This document shows positions 21,793-32,078 of a stretch of 64,000 bases of DNA, piece by piece. This DNA comes from Leishmania infantum JPCM5 (taxonomy: Eukaryota; Euglenozoa; Kinetoplastea; Trypanosomatida; Trypanosomatidae), in assembly GCF_000002875.2 (NCBI RefSeq), contig NC_009407.2, positions 292,001 through 356,000 of the forward strand. Direction: 5' to 3'. Every line of letters begins with the position of its first letter. The stretch's first letter is position 1. Made by a program: the position numbers and the translations under genes. The notes beneath the pieces were generated by a model. The model did no database searches, was not told where the DNA came from, and saw only the letters and a list, made by a program, of their open reading frames with translations.

Positions 21793-22446
21793 TTATCGGC
21801 GCAGCGCCACCGTAGAGAACTTGCGATCACAGCTGGTGATGCTCCGACCCTGCCGACCCGCCTTGTAGGCGGCATCTACGATGGGCAAAAAGTCGTACAA
21901 GTCCTCAAAGGCGAAGAAGTTGATCTTGTTATTGTTGCCCGTCCCGACGTCGACTCGAATGTGGCGATTTCGGTAGAAGAACATGACAGCGAACGGGTCA
22001 CGGTCGTGGCCCAGCTCGTAGAGTTCGTTGAAAGCCGTCACCTCACGGGTGTCCACAAAGTAAATGGTGCAGTACTTGCGCACCTTGGGTGCAAGTTCGC
22101 TGAGCAACGCGTCCATCTGACGCGTGCGCAGGTAGTGCTCGTCAACGTTGGCTGACAAGAGGGCGGCTGTCGTCGCCGACGTCACCGCACATGCGCTATT
22201 TCCATCCGCATCGTCGTGCCTGCGCTTGCGGGTGGGTAGCGCCGACGAAGACGAATTCGACGATCCTTCGGCCGCTGTGGGGGTCGAAGTTGCGGTGCTA
22301 CGCTTCGCCTGTCGACTGTACTCCTCCGCTTCCGCCGCAGCGGAAGTGTAGCTGCTAAATCGGATTAATACCAGCTTGTCTGCGGAGTCCAGCACAATGT
22401 GACGGTCAACATCCCATGCACTCTTCAGAGTGATGATATTCGCCAT
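21793..22446 (-). CDS. DIM1: U5 snRNP 15-kDa protein (Dim1/Dib1) with internal insertion
   Basis: A 217-residue protein of the thioredoxin-like Dim1 family, a U5 snRNP component of the spliceosome in the nucleus. The N-terminal part (WDVDRHIVLD, then LVLIRF, residues 11-30) and the second half (IYFVDTREV at 128-136, FNELYEL, VMFFYRNRHI at 154-163, the hallmark GTGNNNKIN at 169-177, and a closing GRQGRSI) follow the family closely. The family protein is about 142 residues; the extra length is one insertion at about residues 35-107, Ser/Thr/Ala-rich with a basic patch (RKRRHDD). It replaces the short loop after the first strand. Trypanosomatids need U5 for trans-splicing of every mRNA and for very few cis-introns. 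Start at the only upstream ATG in frame. A possible acceptor AG lies at 22563-22562. Confidence 0.9.
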   Translation of the reverse strand: MANIITLKSAWDVDRHIVLDSADKLVLIRFSSYTSAAAEAEEYSRQAKRSTATSTPTAAEGSSNSSSSALPTRKRRHDDADGNSACAVTSATTAALLSANVDEHYLRTRQMDALLSELAPKVRKYCTIYFVDTREVTAFNELYELGHDRDPFAVMFFYRNRHIRVDVGTGNNNKINFFAFEDLYDFLPIVDAAYKAGRQGRSITSCDRKFSTVALRR

Positions 22447-23398
22447 TCCTCACAAAGTCTCAGGATGCGCTGCCGTAACCACGAGCACGAGCGCTTTCTT
22501 AGCAGAAAACTGCTCAGGGATAGGGAGCAGATACCTCTCCTTGAGTTCCGTTCATCCGGCGCTCGAGGTCGTTGGCAAGAGGCGGCAGCAGTGAAGGCGG
22601 CAGAAAGAAAACGCTCAGCGAATGCCGGCAGATACGGTGATGGCGAGCAGCGAGGCGAGATCGAGGGCGCAAGCAGGTGAAGCAGCAGTCAAGTGGAGAA
22701 GAGCGATGTGAGTGCGATCGCGGGTTCGTCACTTCGGCGCCGCATGCCAGTGAGGAAAAGGCAAAGGGACGAGGAAAACACGGGAAAAAGAGAAGAGAGA
22801 TGTCGATGCAGGTTCACCGAGCAAGCAGCGACGTGTGGGCGCGTCGGTTCATCCTCCCCTTTGAACTTGCCGCCCGATCCCCGCGTGCGGCGCCGGCACG
22901 AACACAGGCGGGAGCACAACAGGCGTTTTGCACGCATGTGTGCATCATGAGACAAGCAGTCGCTAAAAGAGAGAGCAGCGATAGACGTCACCACCAACGA
23001 CCGCTTGCCGCACACTGAGCACGTGTGAGGAACATCACAGCGCGGTGTTGTTGCCGCATCGTTTTTTTTTCTCCTGCGGAATAGGTGCCCTACGAGCAAG
23101 CGAACTGCGCTGGAAAAAAACTAGTGGAGGGCCGATTTTCGGCAATGATGTTCCTTTATCGGCTGCTGGAAGACAGAGAGCTGAGGCCCTCCCTCCCCTC
23201 TCCCCGATCTTCGTTCTCTAGGTATCTACGAGGGCGAGTTCCATGGTTCACCGAAGGCTCGGGAGGAGGGGGAGGGAGTGAGGGCGCTCGAAAGCAAAAT
23301 GACGGGCCGTCGACCAATATCAGGACGGAGCGGAGCGGGGATGGGATGGAGGAGGAAAGAAGCGCAAGACAGCTACATCAAATCTATTGAATAGACTG
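22447..23398. other. 5' region of the Dim1 gene and intergenic DNA
   Basis: No supported gene. A candidate acceptor AG at 22563-22562 follows a 46-base AG-free, pyrimidine-rich stretch on the minus strand. One short upstream ATG (about 22553) would be present in that leader. Confidence 0.45.
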
Positions 23399-24400
23399 TA
23401 AGGAAGAGAAAGAAGGCAATACTCGAGCCTCCCGACTCTGTACCGCTTCGCGGAAGAGGGGCATCTCTCTCGCATCTCGAGGGAAATGCCTCGCCGCTCC
23501 CGCGACCAGACCAAACACGCCACGGAGCCATGAAACACAACCTTGGCAGCCGGTACTGTCACTCCTCTTCACAGCGCGGACACGATGCGCCCTATCGTAA
23601 TTCACAGGTGCCCGGGCAGATCAGGCGATGCGCGGTTGCCTCGGAGTACGGGGGTTCGATATTCCACGGAAGGGTCTGCGGAAGGGAGAAGCCATGGTAG
23701 ATTTAGACGTCGTGCCCATAAAGCGATCCCTCGTCGACGAGCGATGCACGGCAGGTGGGGCATTAGTGGCGCTTGAGGCAGTCGGAATAAAGCGGTGCGT
23801 TCCGTCAGGCGTCACCTCATACCAGCGCGTCATGCGGATGGCGGCGTTGTACGCGTTGGCCTCATCCGGTTTGGGAATAGCATTGTGTCGGGCAGCTGGC
23901 GCATAGAAACTGCTGCGCTGCGTCTGGTGGGGAAAAGCGTGAGCGCTCTCTCCATGTTTCGCATCTGGAATGTGTCACTGCAGGCCGCATTAGCGTCGTC
24001 GGGACGACGGCACTGTCTGCAGATGAGGGTTTTCTCGTTCTGGGTGGGGCTGTCATGACGGTTATGCATGGCAGCACGTAGTTGTTGCACGTATGCGTGA
24101 GTGCGATGAGCCGTCCGAATTTGCCACGCCATCCAGCTCAGCGCGTATGGTCGTCCGCCCACCAGGAAAGGCGAGCCTTCAGGGACATCCATGGAGGCCC
24201 CGGTGCGTTGCTCGTGCGCAGTGTTGCTGCGTGCGATCGCTTGTGGAAAAGCACCGTGGGTGTCGCGGCACAACACTGTCCAGGTGTCTCCCTCGGATGC
24301 ATCGCATAAGTTGTCTGCAGTCCTTCACTCTCGCGCAGGAAAGGCATCGCACGTGATCTGTGTCATCTACGTCTAGAATCGGAATCTCAGGAACCACGGA
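23399..24400 (-). pseudogene. Frame-broken Cys-rich coding relic (old gene or retroposon)
   Basis: No intact frame, but the minus strand holds protein-like pieces in changing frames. They are CLSCARVKDCRQLMRC (about 24340), a stretch with WMAWQIRTAHRTHAYVQQL (about 24140), CRQC followed by DDANAAC (about 24010), then PKPDEANAYNAAIRMTRWYE and GTHRFIP (about 23870-23790), and a last piece with CQGCVSWLRGVFGL (about 23520). Cys pairs suggest lost zinc-binding sites. It begins about 75 bases after the stop of the neighbouring gene, close for a separate gene, so a retroposon relic inserted in its 3' UTR is as likely as a decayed gene. No family was recognised. Confidence 0.35.
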
Positions 24401-24473
24401 CCCCTTGGAGCGTGAGAGGGGTCTGGTCGGTCCCTCGCTCTTCGTTGCTTTCCTTCTCTGCCGTGCAGCATCT

Positions 24474-27131
24474 TTACAGGGACGGCTTAGCTGCGGAGGC
24501 TAAAATGCTTTCCACGACGACCTGCACGAGCCACGCATGCTGCACGTCCAACGCAGCCGACTCAGCATCCACCATTTCTGCCGCGACTGACGTCCCCGAT
24601 GCCGCGGCACGGTCGGCATCGAGGCCGCCGCCAAAGTCAGTGCGGCGTCCGCGCGTGCCTCGGCCTCGGTCGTAGTACCCGCTTCTGGCACCCAATCCTA
24701 CGCTAACACCACGATTTGCGTAGCGGGAGTTGTATAGCTGATAGGTGCCCAGTCCGGCCCCGCTCCTCGGCGACGCAGATGTGGCTGTCACGTTCAGTTG
24801 CGAGCGAACATGCTGCCAGGTCCGGAACTCAGCGCACGGCTCAGCGCTGCCGACGGTCACCTCTTCTTCTCGGCGCTCACGCTGCCCTGACGCGGGGGAC
24901 ATGTCTTGAGTGGCCAGCCGGTAGCTGTGCGATACCTTCGGAGCCGTCGGCATCGCGGCATTGCCCGACGCCGCCACAGCGGTGGCGGTTGAGGAGGCGT
25001 CAGAGGGTGATGCTACGGAAGTCGCGGTGCCGGTGAGCAGAGACGAGCTGCCGGCGGCGGGGGCCGCTGCTGTCGTCATCGCGGCCGACGGTGTAGGCGC
25101 CGCGGTGGAAGGGGAGGCAGCCGGAAGAAGGGGGTGGTCTACGGTGAGAACGGCCTTGGTGCCGATGATGCGCAGTGACTGCTGAAAGACACCCCGATCG
25201 CCGTTGTCTTCGTCAGTTGGGTGGCGAATGCTGCTCCCGCAGGTGGCGATATGGAGAGAGACGCAGAGGTAGGATGGGCGCGCTGGTACGGCCCTTCCCG
25301 CTGCAGACCCTTTTTCCTCGCCACCTTCCTTGGCGGTCCCTTCAATGCCATAGTACATCTCCGCCTGTACGCAGAGGGGCTCAAGGGTGTCGGGAGCACG
25401 GCGGAGCACACGGCCAACCACCATATCAGGGCACGTCCAGTCGAGCAGGTGCAGCACGACCGCCACGGCGTCCCAGCCAAGACTATCCATGATGCCTAGC
25501 GACGCGACCGCCGCCGGGCCGATTGAAAAAGGACTTCCGTGATCAATCGCCACCATACAGATGTGACGCACCGCGCCCACAACGCTCGCTGCCGCATCCA
25601 CAGCGATGGAGGTTGGGGCGGGTGCCGAAGGCTTGTGCTTCGTCTCCGCCTTTGGCGTTGCCTCTGGCAGAGTCAGCGTGGCCATTGCGGTACCAGTTGG
25701 TGTCACGGTAACGGACCTCTTAGCGGTGCATGACCTCTCATTCTCCATGCCGCCACCACTTGGCCCCTCGGCATCCTTGAGCGCGCCTCCAAGGTGCGAA
25801 TCCATGAAGTCGAATACCGAGAAGCCGCCATCGCTATCGACTGCCGGCGCTGCTGTTTTAGTTGAAACCGTCGTGAAGGCGCTACGACCACCCAACGCGG
25901 TCTTCGCGGGACTCGAGACCGACGGCGCCTTGCAGCCCGTCTTGCACGTGGCACGCCGCACGCCGAGTGACTTACGCAGTTGTGTCACAGCCGCGTCCGA
26001 CCAACCGCGACGGCAACCGCCGCCGCGGTAGAGAAAGAGTCGCTTCATCTCCGGCTTGCCGCGCGTCACAGCCGCTGCAGCGGCTGCACAGGCTGCCAGC
26101 GTCTCTGCCGACAGCGCGCACTCCACGACAATTTGCTTATCGCGCTCAAGCAGCCACAGCAGCGCCGCCCGAACACCAGCCTCGTCAAAGTCTGCGCCAT
26201 AGTCGACTAAATAGATGACCTCCACATCATCCACCAGAGAGTCCGCGGAGCTGTCAGTCGCCATAGGAGTCGAACTGAGGGACGCGGCACCCGAACGCGC
26301 AGGCCAAGAGCCAGCGCCGGTCACCGCTGCTGAGGAAGAAAAAGGTGCTCTGATGCCGCTGCCGCCGTTCCTGTCCGTTTCACAGCTCTGCCCGCTTGGC
26401 AGCAGGCTAAAGAACCAACTCCACGCCGTCGCCATGACGCAGTTCTTCTTTTCTTGAGCGGGGACCGACGCGGCACTAGCGCTTGCCAGGATGGACGAGG
26501 TGACGACGGCGCTTGTCGTGCTGGTCTTCTTCGATTCATCCCCGGCACCGCCGCCCGCCACCGGGTCTGCCACGCTACCTGGAGCACACACCCGCACGTC
26601 GACCAGGGGTTTGTCTGCCCCCGCCGCAGCGCTTTTATTGGCCTGAGGAAGGCGATAAAACTGCACACATCGCAACGCAACTGCACAGGCCCTCTCTGCC
26701 GACGCCTTCCTCTCCGCGTCGTTAGCGGCTGCCGCGACAGCGGTACCTCTTAAGGCGTTGCGGCTGTGGGTCGCCTTGGCGTCGTCGGTGCCAACGACGA
26801 CGCTGACGCGGAGGCCGCCGGCGTGAATGGCCCACCACTGCTGAAACACAGTTGGACCTGTGCCGATGATGGCAACACGGGGCGTTTCAGAGCCTCCGTC
26901 AACGCCGCTGCTCACCTGATGCAGCAGCCCGCCACCACCAATTCCGGGTCTGCCGATGCCGCTGACACCTCCGTAGCCGCCGTAGCCAGTGAAACCACCT
27001 CCGCCACGTGCATAGCCGGCCGAAAATTGGCTAGTGGCACGCCCTGTGCCCCTGCCCCGGTAAGAAAACCCCGTCGAGGCGACGCGCCCACTATTCCCCA
27101 GGCCGCCGGCGCTAAAGCCCGCCCAGCTCAT
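24474..27131 (-). CDS. Diverged Gfo/Idh/MocA-like protein with RG-rich ends (probable pseudoenzyme)
   Basis: An 885-residue protein. Residues 1-75 are Gly/Arg/Tyr-rich (RGRGTGR, GYGGYGG). Residues 85-116 begin a Rossmann-like fold (RVAIIGTGP...VSVVVGTDD), and 303-345 (VEVIYLVDYG...QIVVECALSAETL) line up with the upstream neighbour's VDVVYIAIP...HVVGEKPPATDAEML. Residues 545-580 (LGIMDSLGWDAVAVVLHLLDW...VVGRVLRR) and 648-670 (VFQQSLRIIGTKAVLTVDHPLLP) also line up with it in order. So this looks like a tandem paralogue enlarged by low-complexity inserts. The family's EKP lysine is replaced (ECA) and the nucleotide-binding loop is altered, so activity is doubtful. A second RG-rich patch (DRGRGTRGRR) lies near residue 840, which might bind RNA or be arginine-methylated. 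Its pyrimidine tract abuts the ATG, leaving the splice site uncertain. Confidence 0.75.
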   Translation of the reverse strand: MSWAGFSAGGLGNSGRVASTGFSYRGRGTGRATSQFSAGYARGGGGFTGYGGYGGVSGIGRPGIGGGGLLHQVSSGVDGGSETPRVAIIGTGPTVFQQWWAIHAGGLRVSVVVGTDDAKATHSRNALRGTAVAAAANDAERKASAERACAVALRCVQFYRLPQANKSAAAGADKPLVDVRVCAPGSVADPVAGGGAGDESKKTSTTSAVVTSSILASASAASVPAQEKKNCVMATAWSWFFSLLPSGQSCETDRNGGSGIRAPFSSSAAVTGAGSWPARSGAASLSSTPMATDSSADSLVDDVEVIYLVDYGADFDEAGVRAALLWLLERDKQIVVECALSAETLAACAAAAAAVTRGKPEMKRLFLYRGGGCRRGWSDAAVTQLRKSLGVRRATCKTGCKAPSVSSPAKTALGGRSAFTTVSTKTAAPAVDSDGGFSVFDFMDSHLGGALKDAEGPSGGGMENERSCTAKRSVTVTPTGTAMATLTLPEATPKAETKHKPSAPAPTSIAVDAAASVVGAVRHICMVAIDHGSPFSIGPAAVASLGIMDSLGWDAVAVVLHLLDWTCPDMVVGRVLRRAPDTLEPLCVQAEMYYGIEGTAKEGGEEKGSAAGRAVPARPSYLCVSLHIATCGSSIRHPTDEDNGDRGVFQQSLRIIGTKAVLTVDHPLLPAASPSTAAPTPSAAMTTAAAPAAGSSSLLTGTATSVASPSDASSTATAVAASGNAAMPTAPKVSHSYRLATQDMSPASGQRERREEEVTVGSAEPCAEFRTWQHVRSQLNVTATSASPRSGAGLGTYQLYNSRYANRGVSVGLGARSGYYDRGRGTRGRRTDFGGGLDADRAAASGTSVAAEMVDAESAALDVQHAWLVQVVVESILASAAKPSL

Positions 27132-28751
27132 GGGTGAGAATGTGAAGAGAAGGAAAGAGGCTCGGGTTATCGAGAGTATCAGCGGGTGTGGCTCTATGCG
27201 TGTGTGTGTGTGTGGGTGTGTGTGGGTATGTGGGTGGGTGTGTTGCCAAATCCATCAAGGATGCAGCGCGACCGAAGAGCACCTTAGCGGCTCCGGGTGG
27301 CGGCGGCGGTGCCTTCTGCCCGCCTCGCGCAAAAGTCCGATGCCCGCAGCGGCAAAGCGAGGAGTCCGCTGAAGCCGAAGCAGACGAGTCGCCGCGCTGC
27401 TCGTGTGCCTCTGTGCTTCCGAACGCGCAAATCGGCGAGCCCCCGGCAGGAGCTTCTGTGCACGTACTTTATGGTGTGGGCATGTGCAGATGCGTGCGGC
27501 GCGGGTGAGGGTGCGCTGGCCGTCGCACGCGTCCCCGTGTGCAGAGCACAGCAGAGGGGGAAGGAAAGAACGAAGAAGTGGGAGAGATGTACCGCCGCGC
27601 CGCACCGCCTAAAAGCCCGCTGGCAGGTTCAAGGTCTGAGAAAGGGATGCGTCAATGCGTGTGAGTGCTGTGGCATATGCGCAGGTCACCCTGGGAGCTG
27701 TCATGCAGTAAGAGCAGCTGTCGAGGGCAGGTGAGGAAAGATGAAGAGCAGGTTTGCGAGACGGAGAGGATGATAGCTGTTGGGCATTGCACCAGGAGAA
27801 CGAGACATCCAGTGCGATCAGGATTGCGAGAGAAGAGAAAGTGCGAAGCACCCTCAAGCGTCTGCGGAGGTGAGAAAGGAAGCGCCACGTGGATGGACAC
27901 ACTTGTTCACTTTCCCTTCTCCAAAGCCATCCGGGGGCGCCATGTGAAGCGGGCACCAAGCGCTGCGCTTGCCATGATCACTGAGCACACACGCACAGAC
28001 GCAAGTGCTGGTCTGCAGCCAAATACGCCCAGCCCAATGACGCTAGGCATGCGAGTCGCGCACAAGAGCACATGGGCACTTGCATGCCTTCACCTCCGCA
28101 CTGTGCCCTCTCATCCTCCATTGTTGTATTGTGGTGATGCAGTTGGTTGTTTGTATGTACCTTCCTCCTTTGCTTTGGGTGTGAGTGAGGGGCCCTTCTC
28201 TTTTTGTGCATGTGGCTGCGGTGTGGAGGTGCGCAGGTGACGGTGCATGTGTATATGTCGATGAAAAACAAGCGGAGCGTATGCCGGTGCCCTCCTCACC
28301 CTCCCCTTTTCCCTCTCCCTCTCCCCGACATTGGCGCGAACGTCCACTCAGGGAGGGAGAAGGAGGGTAGAGGAACACCACGCCAGGGATATGGCATAGA
28401 GAACAAAGAAGAAGGCTCAACGCAGAGAGAACCGTGCCGCCCATGAGAACCGTAAGAAGGAAAAAGAGGGCGGAAGCGGGGGGGGGGGGGGGGGCTCGAA
28501 TGGCACCCACGAAAACGCCCGTTCGAGTGCGCAACCGGTGAGGGGAAAACAGAGACGGAGAGGAGGAAAGGGCGTGTCGGCGGACGAGGAAGAAGCGCGA
28601 AAATCTCCAAAAGCCTCTGATGCAGCCATCTCTGCTGAAAGACACGCTTCATCTTGTCGTTTGCACACTACTGTGCTGCCAACCCTGGACGCCACGCGCA
28701 TTCATGCAGACGCGCGTCGACACCACTGCGTAGACATTACCCCTTCTCTCT
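27132..28751. other. Intergenic region with G17 homopolymer
   Basis: No supported gene. On the minus strand a pyrimidine tract (TCTTTCCTTCTCTTCAC region) touches the start codon of the diverged oxidoreductase-like gene. GT/TGTGGG repeats lie at 27198-27242. A run of 17 G lies at 28478-28494. The right part is probably the 3' UTR of the oxidoreductase gene. Confidence 0.5.
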
Positions 28752-29876
28752 CTACGCAGCAGGTGCAGCGTTGCGACCGATAAGGGCAGACTCAAGCATC
28801 TTGTCCATCACAGCCTGCGTCTTCCACGACACCGTCGCCCAGTAACGCGAGCTCTCCTCCTTCGCCTTGAGCCGCCGCGCGACGCCCTCGCCGTCTGCGT
28901 AGAGGATTCTAGCTACGTCACCCCACAGCTCCGTGCACTGCGAATTCGGTGCGTCGCCCTTAACCGTGTGCTTCACCTCGGTGTGGAGGTTGTGCGACTC
29001 GCACACGTTGTCGTAGCTACTGTTGTGCACCTCGTAGTACTCCGTCTCGGGGCGGCTTGTCATGGGCAGACACATGTCGTCTAGCTGCAGCGTGCCCTCT
29101 GTCGTGGTGATGTGCAGAGTCTGCTCAAAGGCTGCTTCGAAGGAAACGAAAAAAGACACAAAAGCCACCTCGCCCCCGACCTGGAATGTCATGTCGCCTA
29201 TAAAGGAGATGATGGCCCCCTTGTCGTTCTGCTTGAGAATGCGGCCCGTCACCTCGGTCGGCATCTGGAAGTCCATGAGGTGCAGCGCGTAGCGGATGCA
29301 GTACCAACCGAGATCGCCGAGGACGCCGTGCGGCTCCAGCTCTGGATTAGTGCGAATGTTGTTTGTCAGGAAGGCCTCGTCACCACCCAGCGTAACGTTG
29401 GCGAAGATGTGCTTCACCGGCCCGCCCATCTGCTTCACTGCTGCGCACACCTCCTTCACCCGCTTGCCGTGCGAGAGCATTGTGCCATCCATGTAAAGCA
29501 GATTCTGCTGGTCAAGCGCCTCGATCCACGAGCGCAGCATCTCAGCATCGGTGGCCGGCGGCTTCTCCCCAACCACGTGCTTCTTGTGCTTAATGCACTC
29601 CCTCACCCAGTGGTCACGGGCTTTCACGGGAATGGCAATGTAAACGACATCCACATCCGCAGCAGACACAAGCTCCTCGTAGCTGCAAACCGCCGGAACG
29701 GCCGCCTCGTCGATCTTGAGCGCATCGCACACCCGCTCCACAAAGTTGCGCCCTCTATCGACATCGCGGCATCCGACGCGGGTGACCGACATGCCGTTCG
29801 CGCGAGCGCCGGCCCAGGCGCGCCAGGCAATGTTAGCGGCCCCGAGGAGGCCTATACGAGGAGCTGATGCACTCAT
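28752..29876 (-). CDS. Gfo/Idh/MocA family NAD(P)-dependent oxidoreductase
   Basis: A 374-residue protein of normal length for the family. Residues 7-40 form the nucleotide-binding Rossmann start (RIGLLGAANIA), with the usual second strand. VDVVYIAIP (76-83) and the EKP motif (residues 104-106, Lys105 catalytic in relatives) follow. GVLGDLGWYC (184-193) has Tyr in the place where most members have His, as in dimeric dihydrodiol dehydrogenases and some glucose-fructose oxidoreductase relatives. The C-terminal half has the alternating strands of the sheet domain (GEVAFVSFFVSFEAAFEQTL). It probably oxidises or reduces a sugar or diol with NAD(P); the substrate is unknown. The frame opens further to 29975, but that codon is TTG. 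The ATG at 29876 begins MSASAPRIGLLG and fits the fold. No targeting signal is obvious. The gene next downstream is a diverged paralogue. Confidence 0.9.
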   Translation of the reverse strand: MSASAPRIGLLGAANIAWRAWAGARANGMSVTRVGCRDVDRGRNFVERVCDALKIDEAAVPAVCSYEELVSAADVDVVYIAIPVKARDHWVRECIKHKKHVVGEKPPATDAEMLRSWIEALDQQNLLYMDGTMLSHGKRVKEVCAAVKQMGGPVKHIFANVTLGGDEAFLTNNIRTNPELEPHGVLGDLGWYCIRYALHLMDFQMPTEVTGRILKQNDKGAIISFIGDMTFQVGGEVAFVSFFVSFEAAFEQTLHITTTEGTLQLDDMCLPMTSRPETEYYEVHNSSYDNVCESHNLHTEVKHTVKGDAPNSQCTELWGDVARILYADGEGVARRLKAKEESSRYWATVSWKTQAVMDKMLESALIGRNAAPAA

Positions 29877-32078
29877 GTTGTGCCGTGAATATGCGTTCGG
29901 ATCTGCGTCCGAGTTTGCGTCTGCATGTATGTGGATAAGTGAGCGCTTGCACAATAACCTCCCCTGTTTGTCCAAGTAGACAGTGCGACACTCCGTCGTG
30001 TGTATCGGCCTTGTTGCTGTTGTGGTGGCGTGTCCTCCGCCTTTTTTTTTTCAGGAGGAGGGGGAAGAGGCGTTGGTGTCGCGCTTCGAGAATCAGCCGT
30101 GCATGTCCGCGCCGCGCGCGTCGCAAGGGAGAAGGAGTAGAGAGGAGGATAGAATGTGGGCCACATAGTCTTGCACGCGTGCATGAGTGTTCTGTGCTCG
30201 TGTCCGTACCCCAGAAGGAAGTATGGCACAAGCACCCACACACACACAAGACATAATAATAATCCTAGGCGCGAAAAGGAGTGTAAGAGGCGAGGCGAGG
30301 CGACACGGCAAGCGTCGGGCGAAAGCTGTGAAAGGCACCGGCGACCCTCACGGTAGCCTTGCCCTCTGCGAATTGCCTCCTCACCTTCACCGCCGCGAGT
30401 GTAATGTACGCGTCGACCGTTAGCGCGCGCTCACACGCAGTGTGCAAGTGAACTCCTTCGTACTCACACAGAGAGAGAAAAAGATGCTCCGCGTGCTCAT
30501 CGGTGGGGTGGCAATGGTGATTGGGATGTATGTTGAGGAGGCTGCTGCAGATGACTCTCCCATCCCCCACCCACCCCACCCTCACCTTAACCTTTGTTCT
30601 TCGCACACGAGCGCAAGTGAATGCGCCGGAACGTCCCAGCACATGCCCACAGAGGTGCGCGCCCAGAGGGTGATCACAGCGGTCGTCGACTGTCGCCGTC
30701 ACCGCTTCCCACCAAGGAGAGGGAGGCATCTGTGCAGTTCTTCAAAGAAATTCGATGCTGAAACAGAGACGGACGCCCCCGCCATCGCCGAGCACCATGT
30801 GGAGAGGCGTAGAGGCGTACACGCAAACAAGACGCGCACCTCTATGCGCCCGCCTTACACAAGGCAACCGTGGAGCACTCTTTTCACCGGAAAGGACGCC
30901 CCGCTCCACTCTCCCACCTGCGACGAAGGCAAGACAAAACAGAGCAGAGGAGAGAATACAAGCGGCTCAGTCGATCCGAAGTGGGAGAGGGAGAAGAACG
31001 CGAGCAAAAACACAGCAACGCGAGGAAACGCTGTCGAGTTCACGTGGAGCGCAACGCCACTACCACCGCGACGCCGCAGCATCGAATCCCTCACAAACTT
31101 TTCTGCCACGCATGCCGTCCCCACCCCCTCCTCCCTCTCGGTACTTCTTCCATCGGCGTCAACGAGTCCGTCACGAACCACCTCCAGCAGCGCCCTCCGA
31201 ACTCGAAGAGAAGCGACAACTCCAAAAAAAAAATCTCCCGTATGCAAACCTCTAAGCAGCATACACACACACGCACAAACGTACGCACACGCGTGCGTCA
31301 TCGTCCACCCGACGTCCCCACTGTCCCCAGCACTGTCCATGCGCCGCCTCTCTTGGCTCAACTCCTGTCCGCTTCGTGTGCTGCCCCGGCGCTGTCGTCT
31401 CTCTCTCTCACAGCACGGCTTCACCTTTTATTCACGCGTGGCTCTCTCCGCCAGTGCGTGCACATCAGGAAAGACGAGGAGGAGGGAGAGGGGGAGGTGC
31501 AGCGGCGACAGAAAAGCGCGGGAGAACGTGAAGGAGTGCCGCGGGGGGAACAGGGGGGGGCACGAAGAAAGCGCCTTCTATGATGCGAGCGCGCCTGTGA
31601 AACTTGAAAAAGGCATCGCGCAAACACGAAAAATGAAGACGGCCCATCTCTAGCGGGCCGATACCACACAACGACCGAAGGAAAAAGACGAACGTGCACG
31701 ACAGCCCCATCACGAAAACGAAAAAATACACGCACACGCACGCACCACGACGGCACGCACATACACACACATACACAACCTCAACGCATCCCGCATGGCA
31801 AGCGTATCCCGTTCCACGAAAGAAATAGAGGGGAGGAGTCCGCAGCCCGGCTTTTACAGGAAACGGTAGGGAGAAGATATTGAGAACGGGGGGAGGCGGG
31901 GAGGGGCACTGGAAGTCGACAACCACGATGGGGCCCCTCAGAGAGGCTTCGCACACGAAGCATAAACAACAGCAAAGAGATCGGCATCATGCTACGGACA
32001 GCAAGGAATTTTTGTAAACACGCTTGGATGGCAAGGAGGATGCCGACATCCAGCCACCACATACGTGAGCGCACCCTC
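29877..32078. other. Intergenic region between the oxidoreductase and PRI1 genes
   Basis: No supported gene in 2.2 kb. On the minus strand a tract at about 30052-30075 followed by the first AG at 30042-30041 may be the acceptor for the oxidoreductase mRNA. A plus-strand frame of 403 codons (30442-31653) is rejected as a shadow. The right half is probably the PRI1 3' UTR. Confidence 0.5.

Noticed and set aside
29877..29975. N-terminal extension of the Gfo/Idh/MocA oxidoreductase
   Set aside because: The extension starts with TTG and is His/Asp/Asn-rich leader-like sequence; the fold begins right after the ATG at 29876.
30442..31653. 403-codon plus-strand frame
   Set aside because: It runs against all supported genes, has no family motif, and is rich in Ser/Thr/Arg/Pro from biased DNA in an intergenic gap. 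It looks like a shadow frame.
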